A stretch of DNA of 64,000 bases from assembly GCF_008806775.1 (NCBI RefSeq), contig NZ_WAEM01000001.1, positions 248,001 through 312,000 on the forward strand, read 5' to 3'. Position numbers and translations under genes: made by a program. The stretch comes from Flavobacterium luteum (lineage in GTDB: Bacteria > Bacteroidota > Bacteroidia > Flavobacteriales > Flavobacteriaceae). The notes below the pieces were generated by a model that saw only the letters and a program-made list of their open reading frames with translations, ran no database searches and was not told where the DNA came from. Positions within the stretch are counted from its first letter, which is position 1; every line of letters begins with the position of its first letter. Shown piece after piece: positions 8,705 to 17,935 of this stretch.

Positions 8705-9922
8705 TTATTTTTTTAAGGATTCAGCCGGATTTATTTTTAAAGCCCGAATAGCTGGGAATATTGCCGAAAAAAGGGCCGTGAACACGACTAATAACATAAT
8801 AATACCAAATTGTCCCATTGTCAAACTTGGATAAATAACCGATTTATATCCAAAACTGGAATACACTTCAGTATACTTGCTAAAGTCAATACCTCTGTGA
8901 TTTGTGACCACAATCGTAGTTAAGGCTAATAAAAGGCCTAATGGACATCCAATGAGAATAAGAAAAATAGTTTCCAATACAATCATTACGAATATTTTGA
9001 ATTTATTCATGCCCAAAGCCAGTAACATTCCGATTTCCCAGGTTCTTTCCAGTACCGACATCATCATAGTATTGATAATTCCGAAAGCTAAGGCCAAAAG
9101 AATAATCCCCATTAAAATATAAGCCATTTGGTTGCCTACTGATACAGTTAGACCTAGTTCGGGTGCAATTTCTTTCCAGTTTTTAATCTCAATATTTGGG
9201 AAATTTTGTTGTAATTTTTTTTGGTTATTGTCAAGAGTGCTGTTCGATTGCAGTAAAATCGCTATTTCATTCAAGGAATTCGGGATTCCAGCCAGTGAGT
9301 CGATAGCGTTTATTTTTACAAATACATTAGCATCGTCATATGGTCCGTTAATCGTTTTATAAATTCCGCAAACTCTAAAAGCAATGGATGCCAAATTGCC
9401 TTCCTTGTCCTGAAAAGTGACGATAGCTTTTTTATTCAGATTGATTTTTAGCTTTTTAGAAATCTTCTTGCTGATTAATATTTCATTTGTTTGATGGTTA
9501 TCAAAATATTTCCCTTCAATTATTTTATCAGGAAGTTTAGTCAATAAGTGCTCCTCTTTTGGCATTACGCCGTTAATGGTAATACCGTTACTTCCTGAAG
9601 CAGAAGCAATCATCCCTTTTATGATAATGCGACCCGCTGAGGCTTTAATATCAGGGTCGTTGCTAATCATTTCGAGCATTTTTTTTCCTTCTGGCAGTTC
9701 ATATTTAATTTCATATTCCTTTCTAAACATCGCATGATGCAATTGGATATGAGATAATTCACTGGTAATGGCGCTATTTATTCGTTGCTCAATCATACCA
9801 TTGTAAAAAGCAATCATGAAAATGCCAGCCCACAAACCAATGCTCACTGCAATCATGATGATGAGGCTTCGCTTTTTACTTCTCCAAATATTTCTTCTGG
9901 CAATTTTTGTTAATACACTCAT
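8705..9922 (-). CDS. ABC transporter permease, FtsX/LolC type
   Basis: 405 residues. One N-terminal membrane helix is followed by a large periplasmic MacB-like domain (residues about 45-245) and three C-terminal helices, with the FtsX-domain text AFGIINTMMMSVLERTWEIG and a terminal AIRALKINPAESLKK. This is the mechanotransmission layout of LolCE/MacB. It pairs with the second permease upstream (10018-11232). A 95-nt gap separates them. Confidence 0.9.
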   Translation of the reverse strand: MSVLTKIARRNIWRSKKRSLIIMIAVSIGLWAGIFMIAFYNGMIEQRINSAITSELSHIQLHHAMFRKEYEIKYELPEGKKMLEMISNDPDIKASAGRIIIKGMIASASGSNGITINGVMPKEEHLLTKLPDKIIEGKYFDNHQTNEILISKKISKKLKINLNKKAIVTFQDKEGNLASIAFRVCGIYKTINGPYDDANVFVKINAIDSLAGIPNSLNEIAILLQSNSTLDNNQKKLQQNFPNIEIKNWKEIAPELGLTVSVGNQMAYILMGIILLALAFGIINTMMMSVLERTWEIGMLLALGMNKFKIFVMIVLETIFLILIGCPLGLLLALTTIVVTNHRGIDFSKYTEVYSSFGYKSVIYPSLTMGQFGIIMLLVVFTALFSAIFPAIRALKINPAESLKK

Positions 9923-10017
9923 CTGTTTATATTATTTGTTTTTTATAGGAAGATGGAACGCCTATAATCATTTTCTTGTTTCTCAATAACCACTGTTATG
10001 TACGTTTCATTTGATTG

Positions 10018-11232
10018 TTATTTTTTCATTGCTTTTATTGGATTCAAATTACTCACATGCCAAAGCGGATACATGCCTATAAACATTGCTATTATTAAAA
10101 CGATAAGAGATTGATTTATGAAAATAGCAGAATCGACCGTTGTTGGAAAAATAGCTTCAAATCCAAATTGCTCGTAGGTTTTTGCAATTTCACCAGTTAA
10201 TTTCACTGGTTTTTGGTTCAGATAAATTACCAAAGGAAGGCTTAACACAATACCAAATAGAATACCCAAAAAGGTTATCATTATGGTTTCTCCCAAGAGA
10301 ATGGTAGCCAATTTGCTTTTTTTCATTCCAATGGCAAGGAGCATTCCAAATTCATATTTTCGCTCCGTTGTCATCATTAACAGGGTACCGAAAAGTCCAA
10401 AACCAATGATGAGGTAAAGGATTCCTGAGAATACATAAAAGGAATATCCATCAGCTTTGATGTGGTTGGCAATCTCGGGCATCATTTTTTGCCAACTCAT
10501 AATTTCATAATCTTCACCCATTTTTTTTCTCATGTTTTTTACGATGACATCCATGTTTTTTGGATTATCAATTCCTAGGGAAATAGAAGTCAATTGGTTT
10601 TCGGCACTCAGAAATGATTGTGTTGCTTTCAACGGTAAATAGACAAAAGAGTTATTCATAGCAGGTGAAGCCAAACTCAAAATGCCTTTTATTCTGTATT
10701 TTCCTGCCGCCATGATGCCATGATAACCTTGCCCAAATAATACAATAGTATCTGATACATTTAAATTCAATCGACTAGATAACCCTTCGGCAACAAGTAC
10801 TTCATTATCCTTATTTTGAAAATAATTTCCGCTTTTCAACTTGCTTTTTAAATGAGTTAGTTCGTTTTCTTTTTCGGTGTCAGTGCCTACTAGCAGACAT
10901 CCTTTGGTCGTATTTCCTTTGGAAGCCAGCACGAAAGTCTCCAATCTGGGTATCGCGTTTTTGATTTGAGGATTTTGTTTTATAACATTGCTTAGGGCAG
11001 TATTATTGGTGAAACTATTATCCAATACCTGTTCTTCCCAATATCCTTTTTGATGAATTTGGACATATCCAGTGTAATAGCCCACCACATTTTTTATTAA
11101 ATTATTGAAGACTCCGTCTTGGAATGATTTCATCAAAATGGCAAATAAAACCGCAAAAGCAATAGAAGCCATGGTTATTAGCGTTCGGCGACTATTACGC
11201 CAAAGATTTCTCCATATTAATTTTGCAATCAT
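10018..11232 (-). CDS. ABC transporter permease, FtsX/LolE type
   Basis: 404 residues with the same four-helix FtsX architecture as its neighbour and the core GFGLFGTLLMMTTERKYEFG, ending HVSNLNPIKAMKK. The two permeases are diverged paralogues, as expected for a heterodimer. Its start overlaps the stop of the LolA-like gene by 4 nt, so the pair is translationally coupled. Confidence 0.9.
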   Translation of the reverse strand: MIAKLIWRNLWRNSRRTLITMASIAFAVLFAILMKSFQDGVFNNLIKNVVGYYTGYVQIHQKGYWEEQVLDNSFTNNTALSNVIKQNPQIKNAIPRLETFVLASKGNTTKGCLLVGTDTEKENELTHLKSKLKSGNYFQNKDNEVLVAEGLSSRLNLNVSDTIVLFGQGYHGIMAAGKYRIKGILSLASPAMNNSFVYLPLKATQSFLSAENQLTSISLGIDNPKNMDVIVKNMRKKMGEDYEIMSWQKMMPEIANHIKADGYSFYVFSGILYLIIGFGLFGTLLMMTTERKYEFGMLLAIGMKKSKLATILLGETIMITFLGILFGIVLSLPLVIYLNQKPVKLTGEIAKTYEQFGFEAIFPTTVDSAIFINQSLIVLIIAMFIGMYPLWHVSNLNPIKAMKK

Positions 11233-11972
11233 TTTACTTTGGTTATATTTTGTGTCGTGAAAAAGGAATCGTCTATAGGATTGTCAAATAGGAGGGAATT
11301 GTATACTAAAACGGTTTTATATCCTTTTTTATCGGCGGGTATCATTTCCATTCTTGCCGGTAATAATCGTCCGCCGAGCAGTTTTATATCTGAACTATGC
11401 ATTGTATTGATAAGAGTTCCATCTTCATCAAAATAGTCGGCATGAAGCATTAAAAAATCTTTTTTGTCAATACTCATAATTACTTTTCCCCAAACAACTG
11501 CCGCTTTTGGTTTGGGAAGTAATTGTATTCTGTAACAATTTCTCTCATCTATGGTAACATCGTTCAAGAAAGTATGATTATAGTCCTCCAGAATCGACGC
11601 TTCTTTTACCAAATCGTCATTGGTGAAATCAGTTCCCATCCAGCTTTGGCTCATCATTGAAGGCGGCATTTTAATATTTCTTTCAATAGCAGGAATCCAA
11701 TTCCAGACTTCTTTATCCCGTTTCAGGTAGACCACTCCTTTTTCCTTTGCTGGCGATAGTACCAAAATTAAGGTAAGAGTGTTACCTTTCGTCCAAGCTT
11801 TGACAGTCATTTCTCGCGACCATTTGGGTCTAATGGTTTCAATAGTAATATTAGCAAATGAGGTTTTTCCTTTTGCTTTTTCATCGGCTTTTCGCACTAT
11901 ATCTTTTGCTTCTTGGGAAAAAGTAGCAGTTGAAAATACGAAAAAGCAAAATAATAGATGAATCTTTTTCAT
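11229..11972 (-). CDS. Outer-membrane lipoprotein-sorting (LolA-like) protein
   Basis: 247 residues. A signal peptide ends at ATFSQ, followed by a LolA/LolB-like half-barrel (PF17131 type): ITIETIRPKWSREMTVKAW, then YLKRDKEVWNWIPAIERN and SWMGTDFTNDDLV. Family members carry lipophilic cargo through the periplasm. It is the first gene of the operon with the two permeases, the ATPase and the beta-barrel, so the set probably exports a lipid or lipoprotein. No substrate can be read from the sequence. Confidence 0.85.
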   Translation of the reverse strand: MKKIHLLFCFFVFSTATFSQEAKDIVRKADEKAKGKTSFANITIETIRPKWSREMTVKAWTKGNTLTLILVLSPAKEKGVVYLKRDKEVWNWIPAIERNIKMPPSMMSQSWMGTDFTNDDLVKEASILEDYNHTFLNDVTIDERNCYRIQLLPKPKAAVVWGKVIMSIDKKDFLMLHADYFDEDGTLINTMHSSDIKLLGGRLLPARMEMIPADKKGYKTVLVYNSLLFDNPIDDSFFTTQNITKVK

Positions 11973-12094
11973 ACTGAGATAGTATTCTTATAATTAGTAA
12001 TAATAGAAAAAATTAATACTCGTATACTGTCAATTTTCTCCTGATTTCATTGCAAAATGAGACTGATATTCAATACTGGCTGATGCTATCATAG

Positions 12095-12691
12095 CTATTC
12101 TATATAGAAAACATTATCCTTATTTCTTTTGTGTACTTCTGGTTTTTCATCACCATATCCAATACTAATGGCAAGTTGCACCTTATCTGTAGAAGGTATA
12201 TTTAGTTTAGAATAACTTTTTGTTTTTGCTACAAATTTTCCAAAACCAATAGGGCAAGTGTCTAATCCTAAAGATCTGGCAGCGAGCATTATGTTTTGTG
12301 AGCACATGCCAATATCGAGTGCTGCCCATTCATTTTCTTTTGGTGCCGTTATAAATATCACTAATGGAGCTCCATGAAAAACGGGATCTTTAGAAGTAAG
12401 AAAATCAATGCCATGGGAGAGGTGGGTTATCCCAGAAATAACCGTTTTTACCGCTTCTTTTAATCCTATTTTTGGAATAGTTTTTAAGCCTACTTTAGTT
12501 ATTTCCTTAGAAAATAATATAATATCTTCTTTTGAAGTGACAACATAGAATTTCCAAGGTTGCCTGTTCATAGCAGAGGGAGCCATTCTTCCGGCATCCA
12601 ATAATTGCTCGATGATTTCCTTGCTAACGGCTTTCTCTTTATATTTTCGTACGGCTCTTCTTTTGAAAATTGTTTCTAGTGTATCATTCAT
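12095..12691 (-). CDS. Nitroreductase-family flavoprotein
   Basis: 198 residues. FMN-binding N-terminus (FKRRAVRKYKEKAVSKE, then AGRMAPSAMNRQPWKFYVV) and a C-terminal part with DIGMCSQNIMLAARSLGLDTCPIG. Family enzymes use NAD(P)H to reduce nitro compounds, quinones or enones. It starts 5 nt after the acyl carrier protein stop, so it is the last gene of the 2-oxoacid dehydrogenase operon. A role on the acyl product (for example double-bond chemistry) is possible but unproven. Confidence 0.88.
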   Translation of the reverse strand: MNDTLETIFKRRAVRKYKEKAVSKEIIEQLLDAGRMAPSAMNRQPWKFYVVTSKEDIILFSKEITKVGLKTIPKIGLKEAVKTVISGITHLSHGIDFLTSKDPVFHGAPLVIFITAPKENEWAALDIGMCSQNIMLAARSLGLDTCPIGFGKFVAKTKSYSKLNIPSTDKVQLAISIGYGDEKPEVHKRNKDNVFYIE

Positions 12692-12696
12692 GATTC

Positions 12697-12957
12697 TTAG
12701 ATTTTTAGTTTTGCATTACTTTTTTCTACTAAATACTTGGTTAATGAATTTAGTGTTGTAATTTTTCCATAATCACTTTCTGGGATTTCTATTCCCAGTG
12801 TATCATTTATTGCGACTATAAATTGCAGTGTATCATAGGAATCAATATTGAGGGTTTCTCTAATATTTTCATCAGGTTTCAACTCTGACGGTTCCATATC
12901 AGGAGCAATATGTTTCAATAACTGAAAAAGTGTTTGTATAATTTCGACTTCTGTCAT
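12697..12957 (-). CDS. Acyl carrier protein in the dehydrogenase operon
   Basis: 86 residues. The 4'-phosphopantetheine attachment region reads NIDSYDTLQFIVAI, with the Ser of the DS motif at about residue 39. The usual DSLDxxE is varied to DSYDTLQ. Acidic helices surround it. It overlaps the E2 stop by 4 nt and precedes the nitroreductase. A carrier protein inside an E1/E2 operon is unusual and suggests that the acyl group made by the complex is loaded onto ACP or used by a linked synthase. Confidence 0.85.
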   Translation of the reverse strand: MTEVEIIQTLFQLLKHIAPDMEPSELKPDENIRETLNIDSYDTLQFIVAINDTLGIEIPESDYGKITTLNSLTKYLVEKSNAKLKI

Positions 12958-14102
12958 AATAGTTCTGGATTTTGTAATTGGTAGTTTAGTGCGACTAAAA
13001 ACCTACTACCTGTTAGACCATCTGTCGCACGATGATCACCTGCCAATGTTACGGTTACACACGATTTAATTCCAATCATTCCGTTTTCGGCAATAGGTTG
13101 TTCTGTGATGCTTCCAAAGCCAACAATAGCTACTTGTGGTGGATAGATAATTCCAAAAACAGCATCGGCTCCATTATCTCCAATGTTTGTAAGGGTTATT
13201 GTGGAGTCGCTTAATTCCGAACTTCTTAATTTTAAGGCTCTCGCTCTCGGAATCAAATCGTTGAGTGTTTCCATGATTTCATCGATGCTTTTTAAATTGA
13301 CCTGATGTATGGCGGGAACAACAATTCCACCTTTTTTAAGGGAAACCACGAGTCCGATATTGATTTCCTTTTTTTGGATAATGCCATTTTCCCAAACTGC
13401 ATTTAAATCCGGAAACTCAACAAGTGCTTTAGCCGTGGCTTTTATAAATAAAACTATAGGGAGTAAACGGTTTTTGACTGGTTTATGGCTGTTAATTTCT
13501 TTTAACCAATTTAAAGCCTTGCTGATATCGATATTTTTTATCAAATAATAATGCGGAATTTCTTTGTTTGATTTTGACATTGCTGCAGCAACAGCTGAAC
13601 GAATGGAATCTGAAGGAGAAATTGCTTTTTCTGTTGGTTGCTGATTGGCTATTGCCAATTCCACATCTTCTTTAGAAACAGCGCCTTCGGGTCCAGTTCC
13701 TTTTAGGGTAGTAATATCAATTTTGTTTTCTTCGGCAATTCTTCGTGCCAGAGGAGATGCTTTTTGTTTAATTTTCTCTTTTTTTACTATTATTTTTTCT
13801 TCGATAGGTTGAATTTCAATGGGTTTACTCTCGGGAGTTTTTTCTTCTTTTGCCTCTAAAGTAACTTCACTTGGATTTATTATTGCCATTACTGTTCCTA
13901 CGGGAATTTTTGTACCTTCTTTAATTAATAACTCTTGAATCGTTCCTTCATCAAAAACTTCAATTTCGATTAATCCTTTTTGGGTTTCCACCTCGGCAAT
14001 AATATCCCCACGTTTTACTTTATCGCCTGGTTTTTTTTTCCATTCGACCAAAGTCCCGTCTTCCATATCTGCGCCCAAACTAGGCATTTGAAATTCAATC
14101 AT
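12954..14102 (-). CDS. 2-oxoacid dehydrogenase E2 (dihydrolipoyl acyltransferase)
   Basis: 382 residues. Residues 1-75 are a lipoyl domain ([12 protein letters not shown], lipoyl Lys about 43). A charged linker follows, then an E3-binding domain ([16 protein letters not shown], about 115-150) and a catalytic domain with the active-site DHRATDG near the C-terminus. It transfers the acyl group from lipoate to CoA. It overlaps the E1 beta gene by 8 nt and the ACP by 4 nt. No E3 gene is nearby, so a shared dihydrolipoamide dehydrogenase must serve it. The substrate may be pyruvate, acetoin or a branched 2-oxoacid. Confidence 0.92.
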   Translation of the reverse strand: MIEFQMPSLGADMEDGTLVEWKKKPGDKVKRGDIIAEVETQKGLIEIEVFDEGTIQELLIKEGTKIPVGTVMAIINPSEVTLEAKEEKTPESKPIEIQPIEEKIIVKKEKIKQKASPLARRIAEENKIDITTLKGTGPEGAVSKEDVELAIANQQPTEKAISPSDSIRSAVAAAMSKSNKEIPHYYLIKNIDISKALNWLKEINSHKPVKNRLLPIVLFIKATAKALVEFPDLNAVWENGIIQKKEINIGLVVSLKKGGIVVPAIHQVNLKSIDEIMETLNDLIPRARALKLRSSELSDSTITLTNIGDNGADAVFGIIYPPQVAIVGFGSITEQPIAENGMIGIKSCVTVTLAGDHRATDGLTGSRFLVALNYQLQNPELL

Positions 14103-15093
14103 GTTGCATCATTTTTTTAATGGCATTTACAATGTCTTTTTTTTGAGGAACACTCGCTTCTTCTAAGTGAGCAGGGTAGGGAATAGGCACTTCAACACCA
14201 CATAGCCGTTGAACGGGTGCATCCAAATCGTAAAATATTTTTTCCATAATTCGGGAACTTATTTCAGAAGAGATACTTACTGATTTCCAAGCATCTTCGA
14301 CAATTATCGCACGGTGTGTTTTAGACACCGATTTGAGAAAGGTACTTTCATCCAAAGGACGTAAAACTCGTAAGTCAATAACCTCGGCATCGATTCCCAT
14401 TGTGGCTAATTCGGAAGCAGCTTCTAGGCTTTTGTATACTCCAGTACCATAAGTAATAATGGAAATATCATTTCCTTCTTTGAGTATTTTAGCTTTGGTG
14501 ATATCTACTGTATTTGGATGTTCTAAAACCTCTTTTTCCATATTGAGCATAGAAGTATATTCAAAAATAATAATAGGATTGGGGCTTTTCAGCGCTTCGT
14601 TTAACATCCCTCTTGCATCTTCATGTGTGCCAACAGACAAGACAATCAGTCCTGGAATGTGTGCATAAAAAGGTTCCCAGCTATGCGAATGTTGCGCCGC
14701 TAATTGTCGACCAATACCACAACCCAATCGAATTACAATAGGAACATTTATTTGTCCGCCTGACATATGGAGTAATGTTGCCGCATTGTTTACGATTTGA
14801 TCCATGGCAAGCAAACTGAAATTGACCGTCATCACTTCGATTATAGGTTTCATTCCAGCAATTGCAGCACCAATACCAGCACCTACAAAACCAGATTCGG
14901 AAAGCGGAACATCCATGATACGCTCTTCACCAAATTCCTGTAATAATCCTTTACTGACTGCAAATGCACCACCATATCGCCCCACATCTTCTCCCATTAG
15001 AAATACATTTTTGTCATTTTGTAACGCTTCACGAAGGCTTTGTTTTAAAGCCTCTCTATAGGTAATTAATAGTGTAGGGTTTTGATTTTGCAT
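14095..15093 (-). CDS. 2-oxoacid (pyruvate/acetoin-type) dehydrogenase E1 beta
   Basis: 332 residues, normal family length. The ThDP pyrophosphate-side glutamate region ([11 protein letters not shown]) and the C-terminal transketolase domain ([15 protein letters not shown]) are present. It forms a heterotetramer with the E1 alpha at 15384-16379. The two subunits are separated by a small zinc-ribbon gene, all on one strand with short gaps. Confidence 0.92.
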   Translation of the reverse strand: MQNQNPTLLITYREALKQSLREALQNDKNVFLMGEDVGRYGGAFAVSKGLLQEFGEERIMDVPLSESGFVGAGIGAAIAGMKPIIEVMTVNFSLLAMDQIVNNAATLLHMSGGQINVPIVIRLGCGIGRQLAAQHSHSWEPFYAHIPGLIVLSVGTHEDARGMLNEALKSPNPIIIFEYTSMLNMEKEVLEHPNTVDITKAKILKEGNDISIITYGTGVYKSLEAASELATMGIDAEVIDLRVLRPLDESTFLKSVSKTHRAIIVEDAWKSVSISSEISSRIMEKIFYDLDAPVQRLCGVEVPIPYPAHLEEASVPQKKDIVNAIKKMMQHD

Positions 15094-15114
15094 GATAAAT
15101 CAATAAGAGGATTA

Positions 15115-15372
15115 TTAACTTTTCCAACGTTTTAGTGCCGGTAAAATGTTTATGGCTTTTTGAATTTCGTATTCATGATGTTCTAATCTTTTCATTTGAT
15201 TTTTGACTTTATTTTGCATTTCCTTCAAAATCATTTTCGGGTCTGTGAATGCTCCGTTTTCATAGCAATATTTGCAATATTCGTTATTTTTGGAACCGTT
15301 TTTTTCCGTTCCTTTAACTTCTTCGCTGTCCAGTGGCATACCGCAACTTTGACACAATGTTTTATTTTCCAT
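15115..15372 (-). CDS. Small zinc-ribbon protein
   Basis: 85 residues. Four Cys in two knuckles (LCQSCGMPL and EYCKYCYENG) match the putative zinc-ribbon family PF12674, followed by a helical tail that begins FTDPKMILKEMQNKVKNQ. It is inserted between the E1 alpha and E1 beta genes with 11-nt and 21-nt gaps, so it is cotranscribed. Its role is unknown and could be regulatory or a chaperone for the complex. Confidence 0.82.
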   Translation of the reverse strand: MENKTLCQSCGMPLDSEEVKGTEKNGSKNNEYCKYCYENGAFTDPKMILKEMQNKVKNQMKRLEHHEYEIQKAINILPALKRWKS

Positions 15373-15383
15373 GATTATATAAT

Positions 15384-16379
15384 TTAGGTTACTGTTTCAC
15401 TGTATACAAATTTTGTTAATTCAGTCGAAGATTCCCAAGTTCCAGCTTCTGCAAAATCGACTGCTTTTTGAATTTTAGTTTCTATTTTTTTTTCAAAAGC
15501 ATCAATCTCTGCTTTTGTAATAATTTTTTCTTGCAATAAATAATCTTTATACTGAGGAATCGGGTCCTTTTTTTTCCATTCTTCTACTTCCTTTTTATCA
15601 CGATACAATTCGGCATCAAACATCGAATGTGCTCTGAAGCGGTAGGTATTGCAAACCAATAAATAAGGTTCTCCTCTTTTCCGTACCTTTTCTATTGCCG
15701 TATTGGCGGCTTTTATTATTTCTAACAAATTCATTCCATTTACGGCAGTAGATTCTATGCCATACGCCGCTCCTTTTTTTTCAAGTTCTGTGACTGAATG
15801 GGTATATTTTATGGCTGTTCCCATAGCATATAAATTATTTTCGCAGACAAATAATACGGGAACTTTCCAAAGTGACGCCAGATTCATTGCTTCGTGAAAT
15901 TCCCCTTCGGCAGCAGCACCTTCTCCAAAAAAGCAACAGGTAATATTATTTGTATTCATTTTTTTTGAGGCAAGAGCCATTCCGACTGCTATTGGAAGAT
16001 GAGAGGCAACAATGGCATTTCCGCCATAGAATTTTTTTGACACATCAAATAAATGCATAGAACCACCACGACCACGACTGCAACCTTCTTGTTTGCCATA
16101 CATTTCGGCCATGATAAAATCGGCATCAATACCTCTTGCTAATGCTTGGCCATGTTCGCGATAGGTACATAAGATAGTGTCATCGTCATTTAAAGCCTGA
16201 ATTATCCCTACGGCCACAGCTTCTTCACCAATATATAAATGTAGAAAGCCTCTAATTTTAGCTTTGGTATATTGTTCGGCAGCTTTTTCTTCAAAGCGTC
16301 TTATAAGCATCATTTGGTACAAAAAAAGTAATTCTTTTTTGGTGTCAATTTTATCATGTATGGTGGTAGATTGTTCCAT
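15384..16379 (-). CDS. 2-oxoacid (pyruvate/acetoin-type) dehydrogenase E1 alpha
   Basis: 331 residues. ThDP-binding motif GEGAAAEGEFHEAMN through CENN and the phosphorylation-loop-like GRGRGGSMHLFD. The size and the separate beta gene fit the acetoin/pyruvate dehydrogenase heterotetramer type. It starts 6 nt after the stop of the HtrA-like gene. The substrate cannot be settled from sequence alone; pyruvate is the simplest choice given the acetyl-CoA and PEP enzymes nearby. Confidence 0.92.
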   Translation of the reverse strand: MEQSTTIHDKIDTKKELLFLYQMMLIRRFEEKAAEQYTKAKIRGFLHLYIGEEAVAVGIIQALNDDDTILCTYREHGQALARGIDADFIMAEMYGKQEGCSRGRGGSMHLFDVSKKFYGGNAIVASHLPIAVGMALASKKMNTNNITCCFFGEGAAAEGEFHEAMNLASLWKVPVLFVCENNLYAMGTAIKYTHSVTELEKKGAAYGIESTAVNGMNLLEIIKAANTAIEKVRKRGEPYLLVCNTYRFRAHSMFDAELYRDKKEVEEWKKKDPIPQYKDYLLQEKIITKAEIDAFEKKIETKIQKAVDFAEAGTWESSTELTKFVYSETVT

Positions 16380-16385
16380 TTTAAT

Positions 16386-17906
16386 TTACTTTCCAAAGGC
16401 ATAATAATAATAAGTATTGTCTCCTGCATATTTCCCCTGAAGCATGATGCCTCCTTTTTGATTTTCTATAGCATCCATGAAATCTTTTATTGAAAAAATG
16501 GCTTTATTATTAACCGATGTAATTACAAATCCTTCTCTGATATCAGTAAACTTTTTTAGTTTTCCGTTGTAAAGTTTTGTGACTTTTACTCCGTTTTTTA
16601 CTTTATATTTTTTTTGATCCTCTTTATCAATTACAACAATTTCTATCCCTAAATCCTTTAATAGAGTTTTACTTCCCATTTGTATTAATTTAGAAGTTTC
16701 ATCTGGTTTTTTGAGTGTGGCTATCAGCTCTTTTTGTTCATTTCCATTTCTGAGGATTACAATTTTGACGTTATCACCAGGCCGTTTTCTCATAATGATT
16801 TCCTGTAATTTTGAGGTAGTCAGAGTTTCAATATTATCAATGCTGATTATAATATCTTTTGCTTTTATTCCTGCTTCTTTTGCAGCACTTTTTGTAGTCA
16901 CACTATCTACATAAACGCCATTAGCGCGGTCACTTTTAATTTTTTTTGCAAGTTCACTATCCATGTCCCGAATAACGATTCCCAAGACACCTCTTTGTAC
17001 CGACCCAAAATTCATAAGATCATTGGCTACCTTCTTTACAATATCTACTGGAATGGCAAAAGCATAGCCAGCATAAACTCCTGTAGGTGTTGCAATTGCT
17101 GTATTTATTCCAATTAATTTCCCTTCTAATGTTACCAATGCACCACCGCTATTACCAGGATTTACAGCGGCATCGGTTTGTATAAATGATTCTATAGCAC
17201 CTTGATCGTTCAAAATATTAATGTTACGAGCTTTGGCACTAACAATTCCCACAGTAACTGTAGAAGCCAAATTAAAAGGATTGCCAACGGCAACAACCCA
17301 TTCTCCCACTTCAATTTTATCGCTATCTCCAAACATGATAAAGGAAAGTTGCTTTTCATCAATTTTTAGCAAGGCAAGGTCAGTCTGGGGATCATTGCCA
17401 ATAATTTTAGCAGGGTAGGAGTGACCGTCAAATAAGGTAATCACAATTTCATCAGCATTTTTAACGACATGATTGTTGGTAATTATGTAACCATCAGGTG
17501 TTAGAATTACCCCAGAAGCACTACCAATATAAGGTTCAGAATTATATTGCTCAGAATGTGGAAGTTGAAATCTAAATTGTCTAAAGAAAGGATCATCTTT
17601 AAAAAATTCCTTTAATGGATCGGGCATATTAAAAAAATCCTTTTGATCGTCTTGATATTCTTTCAAAGGGGTTTTGAAAGTACATTTGATATGTACAACG
17701 CCAGGTGTTGCAATTTTTGCAGCATATTTAAAATCTACGTTTCCTGTATAGGAAACTCTTTCGTTAGAGGAAACTGCACTTTTTTGAATGCTTTCAATAT
17801 CCTTTTCATTTTTTTTATCCTGAGCTTGACATCCCTGTACAAGCATCAATAAAACTAAAAAATAAATTCGGTGAAGTTTGAAGTTTATTTTGCTTACTAT
17901 TTTCAT
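16386..17906 (-). CDS. HtrA/DegP-type serine protease, lipoprotein
   Basis: 506 residues. A lipobox-like LVQGC puts the lipidated Cys at about 26, so the enzyme is membrane-tethered in the periplasm. The trypsin-like domain has His (IITNNHVV), Asp (QTDLALLKI) and Ser (NPGNSGGALV), followed by two PDZ domains (from about 300 and about 410). It degrades or refolds damaged envelope proteins. It lies 29 nt after the acyl-CoA synthetase stop and 6 nt before E1 alpha. A soluble signal peptide is usual for DegP, so the lipid anchor is a variation. Confidence 0.93.
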   Translation of the reverse strand: MKIVSKINFKLHRIYFLVLLMLVQGCQAQDKKNEKDIESIQKSAVSSNERVSYTGNVDFKYAAKIATPGVVHIKCTFKTPLKEYQDDQKDFFNMPDPLKEFFKDDPFFRQFRFQLPHSEQYNSEPYIGSASGVILTPDGYIITNNHVVKNADEIVITLFDGHSYPAKIIGNDPQTDLALLKIDEKQLSFIMFGDSDKIEVGEWVVAVGNPFNLASTVTVGIVSAKARNINILNDQGAIESFIQTDAAVNPGNSGGALVTLEGKLIGINTAIATPTGVYAGYAFAIPVDIVKKVANDLMNFGSVQRGVLGIVIRDMDSELAKKIKSDRANGVYVDSVTTKSAAKEAGIKAKDIIISIDNIETLTTSKLQEIIMRKRPGDNVKIVILRNGNEQKELIATLKKPDETSKLIQMGSKTLLKDLGIEIVVIDKEDQKKYKVKNGVKVTKLYNGKLKKFTDIREGFVITSVNNKAIFSIKDFMDAIENQKGGIMLQGKYAGDNTYYYYAFGK

Positions 17907-17935
17907 GACTTTATTTGTTTATAAGCATTTAACAA

